A DNA stretch of 64,000 nt, taken from assembly GCF_019969685.1 (NCBI RefSeq), contig NZ_JAHXYZ010000002.1:620001-684000 (forward strand), written 5' to 3'. The notes beneath the pieces are model-generated. The model was given only the letters and a program-made list of their open reading frames with translations, was not told the DNA's origin and searched no databases. Positions 45,088-56,480 of the stretch are shown here, one piece after another; within the stretch, counting starts at the first letter, position 1; each line of letters starts with the position of its first letter. Made by a program: the position numbers and the translations under genes. The DNA comes from Microbacterium sp. EST19A. Lineage in GTDB: Bacteria > Actinomycetota > Actinomycetes > Actinomycetales > Microbacteriaceae.

Positions 45088-45115
45088 CACTCAGCTAACG
45101 AACTGTTACTGAGTG
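45088..45115. repeat. Palindrome upstream of the first SBP gene
   Basis: CACTCAG and CTGAGTG flank inner arms TAAC and GTTA, with a one-base bulge and a five-base centre. It is a good operator candidate for a dimeric repressor or activator of the ABC operon. Confidence 0.6.
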
Positions 45116-45165
45116 GTGACCATACGTAACATCCGTGAAACACCCCCGGAAAGACGCGACGAAGC

Positions 45166-45188
45166 CGCGCTCCCCGGCGAGGAGCGCG
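45166..45188 (-). terminator. Putative terminator after gcvP
   Basis: CGCGCTCC and GGAGCGCG pair over eight positions with a seven-base loop. On the minus strand it is followed by T-rich bases. It lies 27 bases after the gcvP stop. Confidence 0.6.
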
Positions 45189-45214
45189 ACTCCGTTCGGA
45201 TCAGTGCGCCGGTG

Positions 45215-48115
<2,901 letters not shown>

Positions 48116-48122
48116 GGGTGGA

Positions 48123-48500
48123 TCAGCCCTCCGTCAGTGCGACGTACGCATCGCGGTCGAGCAGGCCGTCGAGCGCTCCGTCGGCGACCGAGACCTTGAT
48201 CAGCCAGCCGCCCTCGAAGGGCTCGGCATTCACGAGCGAAGGGTCGTCCACGACCGCGTCGTTGATCTCGACGACCGTGCCGGCGACCGGGGCGTAGAGC
48301 TCTCCGACGGACTTCGTCGACTCGATCTCGCCGACGACCGCGCCGGCGGTGAGCTCGGTGCCGACAGCGGGGAGCTCGACGAAGACGACGTCACCGAGCT
48401 TCTCGGCCGCGTAGTCGGTGATGCCGACGGTGATCGTGCCACCGTCAGCCGCGATCCACTCGTGCTCGTCGGTGTACTTCAGTGCGCTGAGGTCGGTCAT
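48123..48500 (-). CDS. gcvH: Glycine cleavage system H protein
   Basis: 125 residues. The lipoyl-lysine lies in [13 protein letters not shown] (about residue 64) on the hairpin of a lipoyl domain. It shuttles the aminomethyl group between GcvP, GcvT and the lipoamide dehydrogenase. The ATG overlaps the gcvT stop as ATGA, and gcvP starts seven bases after its stop. Length and motif fit the family. Confidence 0.95.
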   Translation of the reverse strand: MTDLSALKYTDEHEWIAADGGTITVGITDYAAEKLGDVVFVELPAVGTELTAGAVVGEIESTKSVGELYAPVAGTVVEINDAVVDDPSLVNAEPFEGGWLIKVSVADGALDGLLDRDAYVALTEG

Positions 48501-49681
48501 TTGGTCCTCCGGTAGAAAGGCAGAGCGGTCACGGTCGCGGGGATCTTGGTCCCCCGCACATCAAGGAATACTGCGGTTCCCTCTTCAGCGGAAGAAGGAT
48601 CGACGTAGGCCATCGCGATGGGGTGGCCGAGGGTGGGGCTGAGGGCGCCGCTGGTGATCTCGCCGAGCGCCGTGCCGTCGGCATCGACCACGGCGTAGCC
48701 GGCGCGTCCGGCGCGTTTTCCTTCGGCGACGAGTCCGACGAGCACCGGGGCATCGGATGCCGCGCCGACGGCATCCTTTCCGATGAAGCTGTCCTTGTCG
48801 GACACCACGACGCGCCCGAGTCCGGCCTGCACGGGCTTCGTCTCCAGGTTCAACTCGTGCCCATAGAGGGGCATACCTGCCTCGAGCCGCAGCGTGTCAC
48901 GCGCCGCGAGGCCGGCCGGGACGAGACCGTGCGCGGCACCGGCGACGACGAGCGCATCCCAGAGGGCGGCCGCATCCTCGGCGCGAACGAGGAGCTCGAA
49001 GCCGTCCTCGCCCGTGTAGCCCGTGCGAGCGATCAACAGCGGTTCGCCGAGGAAGAGAGCATCGGCCCAGGCGTAGTACTTCTGCTCGGCCCAGGGCGTG
49101 CCGAGGTCGGTGATGCCCTCGGTGGCGGAGACGATGGCCTCGGCCGTCGGTCCCTGGACCGCGATCAGCGCGTACGAGTCCGACACGTCCTCGACGTCGA
49201 CGCCGCGGTCGCCCAGGAAGCCGGCGAAGCTGCGCTCCTCGCCCTCGGCGCGGGCCGGGCCCTCACGCTCGATCAGGGAGGGGAACGACCGGACGCGCGA
49301 GGCGAAGGCCGCGTCGACGAATCCGCGGTTCCCGGCGTTCGCGATCACCAGGTAGCGATCCTCCGCGAGGCGGTAGACGATCACGTCGTCGACGATCCCC
49401 CCGGACTCCGACAGGATCAGCGAGTACTTCGCCTTGCCCACGGCCATCGTGGAGAGGCGACCCGCGAGCGCGTAGTCGAGGAACGCAGCCGAGCTCTCAC
49501 CGGTGACGAGGAACTCCGCCATGTGCGAGATGTCGAAGATCCCGGCAGCCTGACGGACAGCGTGGTGCTCGGCCAGGTCGGACGTGTAGCGCACCGGCAT
49601 CTGCCAGCCGCCGAAGTCGGTGAACGATGCTCCGAGCGCCTCGTGGCGTTCGCGCAGCGGGGTGTAGCGGGGGTCGGACAT
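48497..49681 (-). CDS. gcvT: Aminomethyltransferase, glycine cleavage T protein
   Basis: 394 residues. It shows the N-terminal region [18 protein letters not shown], then [19 protein letters not shown] and the C-terminal barrel. It transfers the methylene carbon from GcvH to tetrahydrofolate, releasing ammonia. The ATG at 49681 is set by GGGAGAA upstream; the frame is open further but lies in the riboswitch. First gene of gcvT-gcvH-gcvP. Confidence 0.94.
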   Translation of the reverse strand: MSDPRYTPLRERHEALGASFTDFGGWQMPVRYTSDLAEHHAVRQAAGIFDISHMAEFLVTGESSAAFLDYALAGRLSTMAVGKAKYSLILSESGGIVDDVIVYRLAEDRYLVIANAGNRGFVDAAFASRVRSFPSLIEREGPARAEGEERSFAGFLGDRGVDVEDVSDSYALIAVQGPTAEAIVSATEGITDLGTPWAEQKYYAWADALFLGEPLLIARTGYTGEDGFELLVRAEDAAALWDALVVAGAAHGLVPAGLAARDTLRLEAGMPLYGHELNLETKPVQAGLGRVVVSDKDSFIGKDAVGAASDAPVLVGLVAEGKRAGRAGYAVVDADGTALGEITSGALSPTLGHPIAMAYVDPSSAEEGTAVFLDVRGTKIPATVTALPFYRRTK

Positions 49682-49734
49682 GGAGTTCTCCCGGGCTGGA
49701 TCGGGCGGAACGGCGTCATCGACGTTCCTCGGAA

Positions 49735-49920
49735 CTCCCCCTCTGTCATGGGCCTGAGAGCTTCGCCCGCGCTGGGGGGCTTTCACCGTCGGCGGATTTC
49801 TCGCTTCGCTCGAAATCGCTTTTCAGAGTGGCCGGAACCGCGCGGTACGCGTTACCTGAGAGATTGGCGGGGAGGCTTGCTCCTTCGGTGCCCGGCTGCG
49901 TTCGCCGGGGCTCTCCCGCG
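49735..49920 (-). promoter_or_regulatory. Tandem glycine riboswitch upstream of gcvT
   Basis: Two glycine aptamers in series on the minus strand. The first (about 49853-49920) contains GGGAGAG, ACCGAAGGAGCAAGC and CTCTCAGG. The second (about 49735-49850) contains CACTCTGAAAAGC, GACGGTGAAAGCC and AAGCTCTCAGGCCCATGAC. These are the conserved core strings of the glycine riboswitch. In known cases glycine binding turns on gcv expression. The last aptamer ends about 55 bases before the gcvT ATG. Confidence 0.93.
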
Positions 49921-49954
49921 GGGGTCATTCGGCCTGTCTTCAGTTGTGGGGTTC

Positions 49955-49960
49955 AGTCTA
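49955..49960 (-). promoter_or_regulatory. Putative -10 box of the gcv operon
   Basis: TAGACT on the minus strand, about 30 bases upstream of the first glycine aptamer. No clear -35 is seen. Confidence 0.4.
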
Positions 49961-49986
49961 GCCCGAGCACTGCGCGGGCGAGGGCG

Positions 49987-50080
49987 CGTTCCGGTCGCAG
50001 TTTCTGCCGTCTCGAGCGTCGCGAGGCGGCAAGAAGCGCGACCGGAACGGATGCCGGCGACAAGAACTGCGACCCGAACG
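49987..50080. repeat. Triplicate palindromic repeat element
   Basis: A 25-base unit starting CGTTCCGGTCGC at 49987 is repeated in inverted orientation up to 50049 with about 21 matching positions. A third, diverged unit (50054-50080, ending ACTGCGACCCGAACG) is in the orientation of the second. The first two form a long hairpin that may also end transcription of the ABC genes at 50088. Confidence 0.7.
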
Positions 50081-50087
50081 AATGCTG

Positions 50088-50951
50088 TCAGCCGACGATG
50101 CCGAGTTCGGCGCGGACTTCGTCGCGGAGGCGACCGAGGTTGTCGGGTTCGGGTGCGGCACCGAGGAGGGTCTTGGTGTAGTCGTGTTGCGGGTTGAGGA
50201 TGACCTCGTCCGCGGGGCCGCGTTCGACGACATCGCCCTTGTAGAGGACCATGATCTCGTCGGAGAAGTGTCGGGCTGTCGCGAGGTCGTGGGTGATGTA
50301 GAGGACGCCGAGGTTCTCCTCGCGTTGCAGTTCGGCGAGCAGGTTGAGCACCCCGAGCCGGATCGACACGTCGAGCATCGACACCGGCTCATCGGCCACG
50401 ATGAACCGTGCCCCCGGAGCGAGGGCACGGGCGATCGCGACACGCTGCCGCTGCCCACCGGACAGCTCGTGCGGGCGACGTTCCGCGAAGCTCTCCCCCG
50501 GCGTGAGCCGCACCCGCTCCAACAACTCCACCGCACGCGCACGCACGTCCGCGCTGCTGAGCTTGGGGTGATGCAGCCGGATCGGCCGCTCCAGGTGATG
50601 CACGATCGTGTGGAACGGGTTCAACGACGCGAACGGGTCCTGGAACACCATCTGCACATCCGACCGATACCGCTCCAACGCCCGGCCGCGCGTGCCGGAC
50701 GGAGCACCGTCGAGGAGGATGTCCCCGCTCGTGGGGGTCTCCAGCTTCATCAGCATCCGCGCGATCGTCGACTTCCCCGACCCGGACTCCCCCACCAGCG
50801 CGACCGTGCGCCCCGGCGCCAACGTGAACGACACGTCCTTCACCGCATGCAGGGTGGTGGTCTTGAACCCGGAGCGCAGGTGGAAGTCCTTGGTCAGGTT
50901 CCGTGCCTCCAACGTGCCCGTGCCACGCACGGCATCCATCTGAACGCTCAT
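50088..50951 (-). CDS. Peptide-type ABC importer ATPase (DppF/OppF-like)
   Basis: 287 residues. Walker A GESGSGKST is near 54-62, Q-loop FQDPFASLNP, signature LSGGQRQR, Walker B FIVADEP and switch THDLA. The OppF-like extension LNPQHDYTKTLLGAAP follows. Last gene of the second five-gene importer, overlapping the preceding ATPase gene by ATGA. The palindromic repeat at 49987 follows and could terminate the operon. Confidence 0.9.
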   Translation of the reverse strand: MSVQMDAVRGTGTLEARNLTKDFHLRSGFKTTTLHAVKDVSFTLAPGRTVALVGESGSGKSTIARMLMKLETPTSGDILLDGAPSGTRGRALERYRSDVQMVFQDPFASLNPFHTIVHHLERPIRLHHPKLSSADVRARAVELLERVRLTPGESFAERRPHELSGGQRQRVAIARALAPGARFIVADEPVSMLDVSIRLGVLNLLAELQREENLGVLYITHDLATARHFSDEIMVLYKGDVVERGPADEVILNPQHDYTKTLLGAAPEPDNLGRLRDEVRAELGIVG

Positions 50952-51799
50952 CGGCTGCCCTCCTGGCTCACGCCCGTGCGGACGAAATCGCCCCGATCAC
51001 CCTTCAGCGACGGGAAACTCGACAGCAGCTTCTTCGTATACGCGTGCTGCGGGGACCGGTAGATCTCCTCCGCCGTCCCCTGCTCCACGATCTCCCCCTG
51101 CAACATCACCGCGATCCGATCACTGATCTCGATCAACATCGGCAGATCATGCGTGATGAAGATGACCGCGAACCCCAACCGCTCGCGCAGGCGCATGATC
51201 TCCCGGATGATGCCCCGCTGCACCACCACATCCAACGCCGTGGTCGGCTCGTCCATGATCATCACCTGCGGATCCAACGCCAACGCCATCGCGATCATCA
51301 TCCGCTGCCGCATCCCACCCGACAACTCATGCGGGAAACTCGTCAACCGGGACGGATCCACCCCCACCAGTGTCAGCAGCTCTTCGGCGCGGGCGGTCTT
51401 GTCCTTGCGCGACATGCCGGGGCGGTGGGTGTCGAAGATGTCGAAGATCTGCGCCTTCACATCGATCACCGGGTTGAGCGAGTTCATCGCCCCCTGGAAC
51501 ACCATCGAGATCTTGTCCCACCGGAACGCCCGCAGACCATCACCATCCAACCCCACGATGTCGATGTCATGCCCGTCGCGATCATGGAACACTATCTCAC
51601 CGCTGGTCATCAGCGCCGGCGCCTTGAGCAGCCGGTTCATGCCGTAGGCGAGGGTCGTCTTCCCGCAGCCCGACTCACCCGCCAACCCCAGGATCTCGCC
51701 CCGATGCAACGTCAGCGAGACGTTACGCACCGCTTTCACCGGCGGATCGACCTCATACTCGATCGACACATTCGTCGCCGTCAACACAGCCTCGCTCAT
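50948..51799 (-). CDS. Peptide-type ABC importer ATPase (DppD/OppD-like)
   Basis: 283 residues. Walker A GESGCGKTT (about 38-46), Q-loop FQGAMNSLNP, signature LSGGMRQR, Walker B VMIMDEP, switch THDLP, and YRSPQHAYTKKLLSSFP at the C-terminal extension. An open frame upstream lacks coding character; the ATG at 51799 overlaps the permease stop as ATGA. It pairs with the DppF-like ATPase to drive import. Confidence 0.9.
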   Translation of the reverse strand: MSEAVLTATNVSIEYEVDPPVKAVRNVSLTLHRGEILGLAGESGCGKTTLAYGMNRLLKAPALMTSGEIVFHDRDGHDIDIVGLDGDGLRAFRWDKISMVFQGAMNSLNPVIDVKAQIFDIFDTHRPGMSRKDKTARAEELLTLVGVDPSRLTSFPHELSGGMRQRMMIAMALALDPQVMIMDEPTTALDVVVQRGIIREIMRLRERLGFAVIFITHDLPMLIEISDRIAVMLQGEIVEQGTAEEIYRSPQHAYTKKLLSSFPSLKGDRGDFVRTGVSQEGSR

Positions 51800-52779
51800 G
51801 CGGTGACCCCCTTGATCTTGGCGGCCTTGCGCACACGCCGGGCAGCATCCGGCGCATTGCGGAGCTTCGGGTTGATGACCTCGTCGATCGCGAAGTTGAT
51901 GAGCGCGAGGCCTGCGCCGAGGACGGCGATCATGAGGCCGGGTGGCACGAACCACCACCATGCTCCGCGGCCGAGCGCCTGACCCGACTGCGCGTCGTTG
52001 AGGATCGAGCCCCACGTGATCGACGAGTTCGGTCCGAGCCCGAGGTACGAGAGGCCGGCCTCTCCGAGGATCGCGAAGATGATCGCGAAGAGGAACTGCG
52101 CCGTCAGCAGCGGCAGCAGGTTCGGCATGATCTCGACGAGGATCACCCGGAACGAGCGCTCGCCCGCGACCTTCGCCGCGTACACGTAGTCGCGGGTGCG
52201 CAGCGATCGGGTCTGGAGGCGCAGCACGTACGCCGCACCCGCCCAGGAGGTGATGCCGAGCACGAAGGCCACGAGCTGCCAGCTGCGCTGCGGCACGAAC
52301 GAGGCGATCACCATGACCAGCGGGAGTCCGGGGATCACGATCATGACGTTCGTGAGGAGGGCGAGCGCATCCTCGCGCCAGCCGCCGAGGTACCCGGCGA
52401 GCACGCCGAAGATGAGAGACAGCACGATCGCGATGCCGCCGGCGACGACGCCGATGAGCAGGGAGCCCTGGGCGCCGATCGCGAGCTGGGCGAACATGTC
52501 GTTGCCGAGCTTGGTCGTGCCGAGCCAGTGCTCCGCCGACGGCGGCTGCAGGGCCGGGTTCGCGGTGCTGCGCGGGTCCTGCGAGAAGATCGGCGCGATG
52601 ATCGCGAACAGCACGATCACGAGCACGAGGATCGAGCCGACGATGAACTTCGGCGAGGTGCTGGGAAGCACCCGGCGCTTGCGGCCCTGCTGGGTGGCGA
52701 GCGAGACCGTGCTGGCGGGCGCGGTCATCGGCGTCTCCTCGACGGTCAGGAGCCCGGCGGTGTTCTGCGGATCAGACAT
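51796..52779 (-). CDS. Peptide-type ABC importer permease (DppC/OppC-like)
   Basis: 327 residues. The N-terminal cytoplasmic tail is followed by a helix near 47-66, HWLGTTKLGNDMF in the first external loop (the GTD-like DppC motif), and five further helices. The EAA-type loop is AKVAGERSFRVILVEIMPN. The ATG at 52779 lies eight bases inside the upstream permease gene; an ATG at 52809 is possible but would overlap more. It forms the pore with the DppB-like subunit. Confidence 0.88.
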   Translation of the reverse strand: MSDPQNTAGLLTVEETPMTAPASTVSLATQQGRKRRVLPSTSPKFIVGSILVLVIVLFAIIAPIFSQDPRSTANPALQPPSAEHWLGTTKLGNDMFAQLAIGAQGSLLIGVVAGGIAIVLSLIFGVLAGYLGGWREDALALLTNVMIVIPGLPLVMVIASFVPQRSWQLVAFVLGITSWAGAAYVLRLQTRSLRTRDYVYAAKVAGERSFRVILVEIMPNLLPLLTAQFLFAIIFAILGEAGLSYLGLGPNSSITWGSILNDAQSGQALGRGAWWWFVPPGLMIAVLGAGLALINFAIDEVINPKLRNAPDAARRVRKAAKIKGVTA

Positions 52780-53767
52780 TCTGGCGAGCCCTCGGGTCGA
52801 TGAAGCCATAGACGAGGTCCATGAAGAAGTTGGCGGCGAGCACCGTGATGGTGATGACGAGGAACAGACCCTGCATCAGCGAGTAGTCGTTGTTGGTCAC
52901 GGCCTGGAACATCAGCTTGCCGATGCCGGGGTAGGTGAACACCTGCTCCATCACGATCGAGCCCGCCACGACGAAGCCCAGGGTGATCGAGAAGCCGGCG
53001 ATCGACGGGATCGCGGCGTTGCGGGCCGCGTACGTCGTCATGATGCGCCGCGGACGGAGTCCCTTCGCCTCGGCGGTCAGGACGTAGTCCTCCGCGAGGG
53101 TGGCGACCATCATGTTGCGCATTCCGAACATCCAGCCGCCGACCGAGCTGATCACGATCGTGAGCGCAGGGAGGATCGAGTGGGCGAACGCATCGGAGAG
53201 GAACGCCCAGGTCGGCTCCGGACCGTTCGGGAAGTCGAAGACGTCGTACCCGCCGAAGAGCGGGAACCAGCCCAGCCCGACCGCGAACACCGCGACGAGG
53301 ATCAGAGCCATCCAGAAATAGGGGATCGACTGGAGCACGGTCGTCGCCGGGATCAGATGATCGACCCAGGTTCCGCGCTTCCACCCCGCCCAGGCGCCGA
53401 GCACGATGCCGAGGATGAACGAGATGATCGTCGTCGTCCCCACGAGGACCAGGGTCCACGGGATCGCGCCGGCGATCAGCTCCGTCACCGGAGTGGGGAA
53501 CTTCGTCACCGAGACCCCGAGGTCGCCCTGGAACATGCGACCCCAGTAGGCGAGGTACTGCTCCCATAGGGAGGAATCGTCGCCGCCGAGCAGCAGCTTG
53601 ATGTTCCGGATGGTGGTCTCGGAGATCTCACCGCCGGCCCGCTGCATCTTGGCGATCATGATGTCAGCGGGGTTCCCCGGCATGAGACGGGGAAGCAGGA
53701 AGTTGATGGAGATCGCGGCCCAGAGCGTGAACGCGTAGAACCCGATTCTTCGTGCATAGAACTTCAT
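52772..53767 (-). CDS. Peptide-type ABC importer permease (DppB/OppB-like)
   Basis: 331 residues with six hydrophobic segments. RLMPGNPADIMI after the first helix replaces the usual MPGDP. The EAA loop TAEAKGLRPRRIMTTYAARNA and the C-terminal FIDPRARQNV fit the family. It follows the solute-binding protein gene by 40 bp. The substituted N-terminal motif and the large first external loop are also seen in importers of plant oligosaccharides, so the substrate may not be peptides. Confidence 0.88.
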   Translation of the reverse strand: MKFYARRIGFYAFTLWAAISINFLLPRLMPGNPADIMIAKMQRAGGEISETTIRNIKLLLGGDDSSLWEQYLAYWGRMFQGDLGVSVTKFPTPVTELIAGAIPWTLVLVGTTTIISFILGIVLGAWAGWKRGTWVDHLIPATTVLQSIPYFWMALILVAVFAVGLGWFPLFGGYDVFDFPNGPEPTWAFLSDAFAHSILPALTIVISSVGGWMFGMRNMMVATLAEDYVLTAEAKGLRPRRIMTTYAARNAAIPSIAGFSITLGFVVAGSIVMEQVFTYPGIGKLMFQAVTNNDYSLMQGLFLVITITVLAANFFMDLVYGFIDPRARQNV

Positions 53768-53807
53768 GTCACTTCTTCCTGACTTCCTGCTTCCCCGTCC
53801 CTTCTGC

Positions 53808-55499
53808 TTACTTGACCGGCTGCAGCTGCGTCAGGACGTAACCTGCCGCGATCGCACCCCAGGACGGCGGGAAGGCGTACAGGTCCTCCTCCGTCGGCCA
53901 GCCCGTGTAGTCCTTCGTGTTGTAGAAGGTCTGGGTGGCGTTGATCACGAGCGGGATGTACGGCAGATCCTTGACGATCTCGGTCTGGATCGTGCCGTAC
54001 AGCTCCTTCTTGGTCGCCTCGTCATCCGTGCTGATCGCCGCCTGGATCGCGGTGTCGACCACGGGGTTGTTGTAACGGCTGAAGTTCCAGCGTCCGGCCG
54101 GGACCTCGGTGCCGACGGGGCTCGTCGACTGGACGGCCGTTCCGCCGAACCAGTCGCGGTAGATCTGGAACGGGTCGGCGACCGAGGTGCCGATCATGCC
54201 GCCGACGATGAGCTGGAAGTCGCCGCCCTGACGCGAGTCGGAGAACTCCTGCCACTGCACGGTCGATGCGGTGACCTTGATGCCCGCGGCCGCGGCCTGC
54301 TCGGAGATCAGCTTGGCGGCGTCGTTGTAGTCCGTCCAGCCGTCGACCGAGGTCAGCGTGAGCTCGAGCGGCACACCGTCCTTGGCGTAGAAGTCGCCGT
54401 CCTTCACGTAGCCGGCGGCCTCGAGGATCTCGCCCGCCTCGGCGGCGTTCGCCTCCTGCGGGCTGACCTCGTTGGCCGAATCCGCGACCCACTTCTCGTC
54501 ACGCGGGAGCAGCGCGTACGTCGGCGAGATGTCGCCGGTGAGGCCGACGAACGCCTTGTCCTTGATGGTGGCGCGATCGATGGCCGCGTTGAGAGCCTGA
54601 CGCACGGCGACGTCGGTCTGCGGACCGGTGCAGCCGAGCTCGGCGTTGGAGCAGGTGTAGAGGACCGTCGGGTCCTGCGGGGTGTTGACCCAGTCGATCG
54701 CACCGTTGGCGGTCACGTCATCCGGGTTCGGGATGAACATGCCCGTCCAGTCGAGCTCACCGGCCGCGAGCAGGTCCTGCGCCGTCTGGTTGTTGTCGAC
54801 GGCGATGTACTGGACCTTCTTGACGCCGAGCTTGTCGGCGTCGCGGAAGTTCTCGTTCGCGACGAGCGTGTACGACTCGCTGGTGGTCTTGTCGACGACG
54901 TACGCGCCGGACCCGACCGGCTCCTCGTTCGCGAAGTTCGCGAAGTCGGTGACATCCGCCCAGATGTGCTCGGGAAGGATGTAGGTCGAGCCGAGTCGCT
55001 GGAACTCGGTGGTGTACTGCGCGGCCGAGTAGGTCAGCACGACGGTGGTGTCGTCGGTGGCCTCGGCGGACACGAGTCCGTTGCCCTCGGGGTTGTTGGC
55101 CTCGTAGTTGAACGAGAACGCGACGTCGGCGGCGGTGAGCGGCTCGCCGTCGCTCCACTTGAGGTCGGGCTTGATGGTGATGGTGATCACCGTGCCGTCC
55201 TCGTTGTACTCGTACGAGTCGCCGATCAGGCCCACGGGCTCGGAGTCCGCCGTCTTGTTGAAGAAGAACAGCGGCTCGTAGATGGGACCGAGCGCACCGT
55301 GGAGCACGGTCGGCGCGAACGGGTTGTAGTTGGCGGTGATCGGCGTCTGGCTGCCGGCCCACACGCGAAGGGCCCGGTCGCCGTCGGCGTTGCCGTCATC
55401 GCCGCTGCCGCCGGTGCCACAGGCGGTGAGGCCCAGGGCCAGGACGGATGCCCCTGCGACGGCGGTGAGCGCGATCTTGCGCTTTCCGTTACGGATCAT
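53808..55499 (-). CDS. Family 5 solute-binding lipoprotein of the second ABC importer
   Basis: 563 residues. The signal sequence ends with the lipobox LTAC (Cys near residue 27), so the protein is lipid-anchored. The body is SBP_bac_5: LKWSDGEPLTAADVAFSF, AVRQALNAAIDRATI and SRYNNPVVDTAIQAA. The ATG at 55499 is set by GAGAGGA about nine bases upstream. First gene of the second importer operon. Its leader contains a hairpin at 55554-55571, and a long palindrome lies at 55607-55639. Confidence 0.9.
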   Translation of the reverse strand: MIRNGKRKIALTAVAGASVLALGLTACGTGGSGDDGNADGDRALRVWAGSQTPITANYNPFAPTVLHGALGPIYEPLFFFNKTADSEPVGLIGDSYEYNEDGTVITITIKPDLKWSDGEPLTAADVAFSFNYEANNPEGNGLVSAEATDDTTVVLTYSAAQYTTEFQRLGSTYILPEHIWADVTDFANFANEEPVGSGAYVVDKTTSESYTLVANENFRDADKLGVKKVQYIAVDNNQTAQDLLAAGELDWTGMFIPNPDDVTANGAIDWVNTPQDPTVLYTCSNAELGCTGPQTDVAVRQALNAAIDRATIKDKAFVGLTGDISPTYALLPRDEKWVADSANEVSPQEANAAEAGEILEAAGYVKDGDFYAKDGVPLELTLTSVDGWTDYNDAAKLISEQAAAAGIKVTASTVQWQEFSDSRQGGDFQLIVGGMIGTSVADPFQIYRDWFGGTAVQSTSPVGTEVPAGRWNFSRYNNPVVDTAIQAAISTDDEATKKELYGTIQTEIVKDLPYIPLVINATQTFYNTKDYTGWPTEEDLYAFPPSWGAIAAGYVLTQLQPVK

Positions 55500-55553
55500 T
55501 CTTCTGTTTCCTCTCGGTGCTGCACTGCAGGAGGGATTTCTCCGGTTGGAGCT

Positions 55554-55571
55554 GAACCCCGTCTGGGGTTC
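55554..55571 (-). repeat. Hairpin in the leader of the second SBP gene
   Basis: GAACCCC and GGGGTTC pair over seven positions with a four-base loop, about 55 bases before the ATG. Confidence 0.55.
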
Positions 55572-55606
55572 GTGCAAACCCGAGAGGAGCGGGTGGCCGA
55601 CCTCGT

Positions 55607-55639
55607 GGGGTTTGTTAGGACAGTAACCTAACAAACCCC
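55607..55639. repeat. Long perfect palindrome between the second SBP gene and nrtR
   Basis: GGGGTTTGTTAGG and CCTAACAAACCCC, 13 perfect pairs with the seven-base centre ACAGTAA. It is AT-richer than its surroundings. Most likely an operator for the ABC operon; an RNA hairpin in its leader is the alternative. Confidence 0.75.
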
Positions 55640-55713
55640 GTCGCGGTGGACAAGCCTCCACCCGCTCCCGAGATAACGTTTCGGACTCGACGAGAAAAAC
55701 CGTCATCTGCGCG

Positions 55714-55738
55714 CACTAAGGGTCGTGAGGACACTAAG
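55714..55738 (+). promoter_or_regulatory. Direct repeats CACTAAG upstream of nrtR
   Basis: CACTAAG occurs at 55714-55720 and 55732-55738, in the same orientation 18 bp apart, 26 bp upstream of the nrtR start. They are candidate binding sites for NrtR itself. Confidence 0.4.
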
Positions 55739-55763
55739 ATCGATCACGGAGGTTAAGGTACTC

Positions 55764-56480
55764 ATGACTCAAACTCGCGGCATCCGGGTCGCCGTCTCGA
55801 CGGTGATCCTCACGCTGCGCCGCGCGGAGAACGGCGACGCGGTCCTCGCGCTGCCGCTCGTGCTGCGCACCCGTGAGCCCTTCGCCGATCAGTGGGCGCT
55901 GCCCGGCGGCTGGCTCACCGCGGCTGAGTCGCCCGTCGACGCCTCGGCACGCACGCTCGGCGAGACCACGGGCCTCGCCCCCAGCTACCTCGAGCAGCTC
56001 TACGCCTTCGGCGCCGTCGACCGCTCCCCCACACGGGTCGTCTCGATCGTGTACTGGGCGCTGCTCCGCCAAGACGACGTCGTCGCACAGAGCGCCGCGC
56101 ATCGGGCATCCGGCAGAGCCCCCGAGAACGTGCAGTGGTTCGACATCACGGCTCTCCCCGAGCTCGCCTTCGACCACGCGAAGATCATCGAGTACGCGCT
56201 CTGGCGGCTGCGCAACAAGGTCGGCTACAGCCGCGTCGCGCACGGATTCCTCCCCGCCGAGTTCACCCTCGCCGACCTCCGCGAGGCGTACGAGGCGATC
56301 CTCGGCAAGCACCTGGACCCGGCCAACTTCCGCCGCCAGGTGGAGGCCGCGGGCAACCTGCTCCCCACCGACCGCTTCCGCACCGGAAGTCACCGACCTG
56401 CACGTCTGTACCGCTACAACACCGATGTCGAGCTGGCCGACCGCGGCCCGCTCGGTTCCGAAGAAACGAGCACCCGATGA
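55764..56480 (+). CDS. nrtR: NrtR-type Nudix-related regulator of NAD synthesis
   Basis: 238 residues. The N-terminal Nudix fold has a damaged Nudix box: the family pattern RExxEExG reads RTLGETTG here, losing catalytic Glu residues. A C-terminal winged-helix region follows (FTLADLREAYEAILGKHLDPANFRRQVEA split over 175-205). This combination defines NrtR, which binds ADP-ribose or a related NAD product and represses NAD genes. It overlaps nadA by ATGA, so regulator and pathway share one transcript. The ATG at 55764 has GGAGG eleven bases upstream and AAGG closer. Confidence 0.88.
   Translation: MTQTRGIRVAVSTVILTLRRAENGDAVLALPLVLRTREPFADQWALPGGWLTAAESPVDASARTLGETTGLAPSYLEQLYAFGAVDRSPTRVVSIVYWALLRQDDVVAQSAAHRASGRAPENVQWFDITALPELAFDHAKIIEYALWRLRNKVGYSRVAHGFLPAEFTLADLREAYEAILGKHLDPANFRRQVEAAGNLLPTDRFRTGSHRPARLYRYNTDVELADRGPLGSEETSTR

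Noticed and set aside
55607-55639. Rho-independent terminator
   Set aside because: It lies between two divergently transcribed genes, so no transcript needs to end there; an operator or leader element is more likely.
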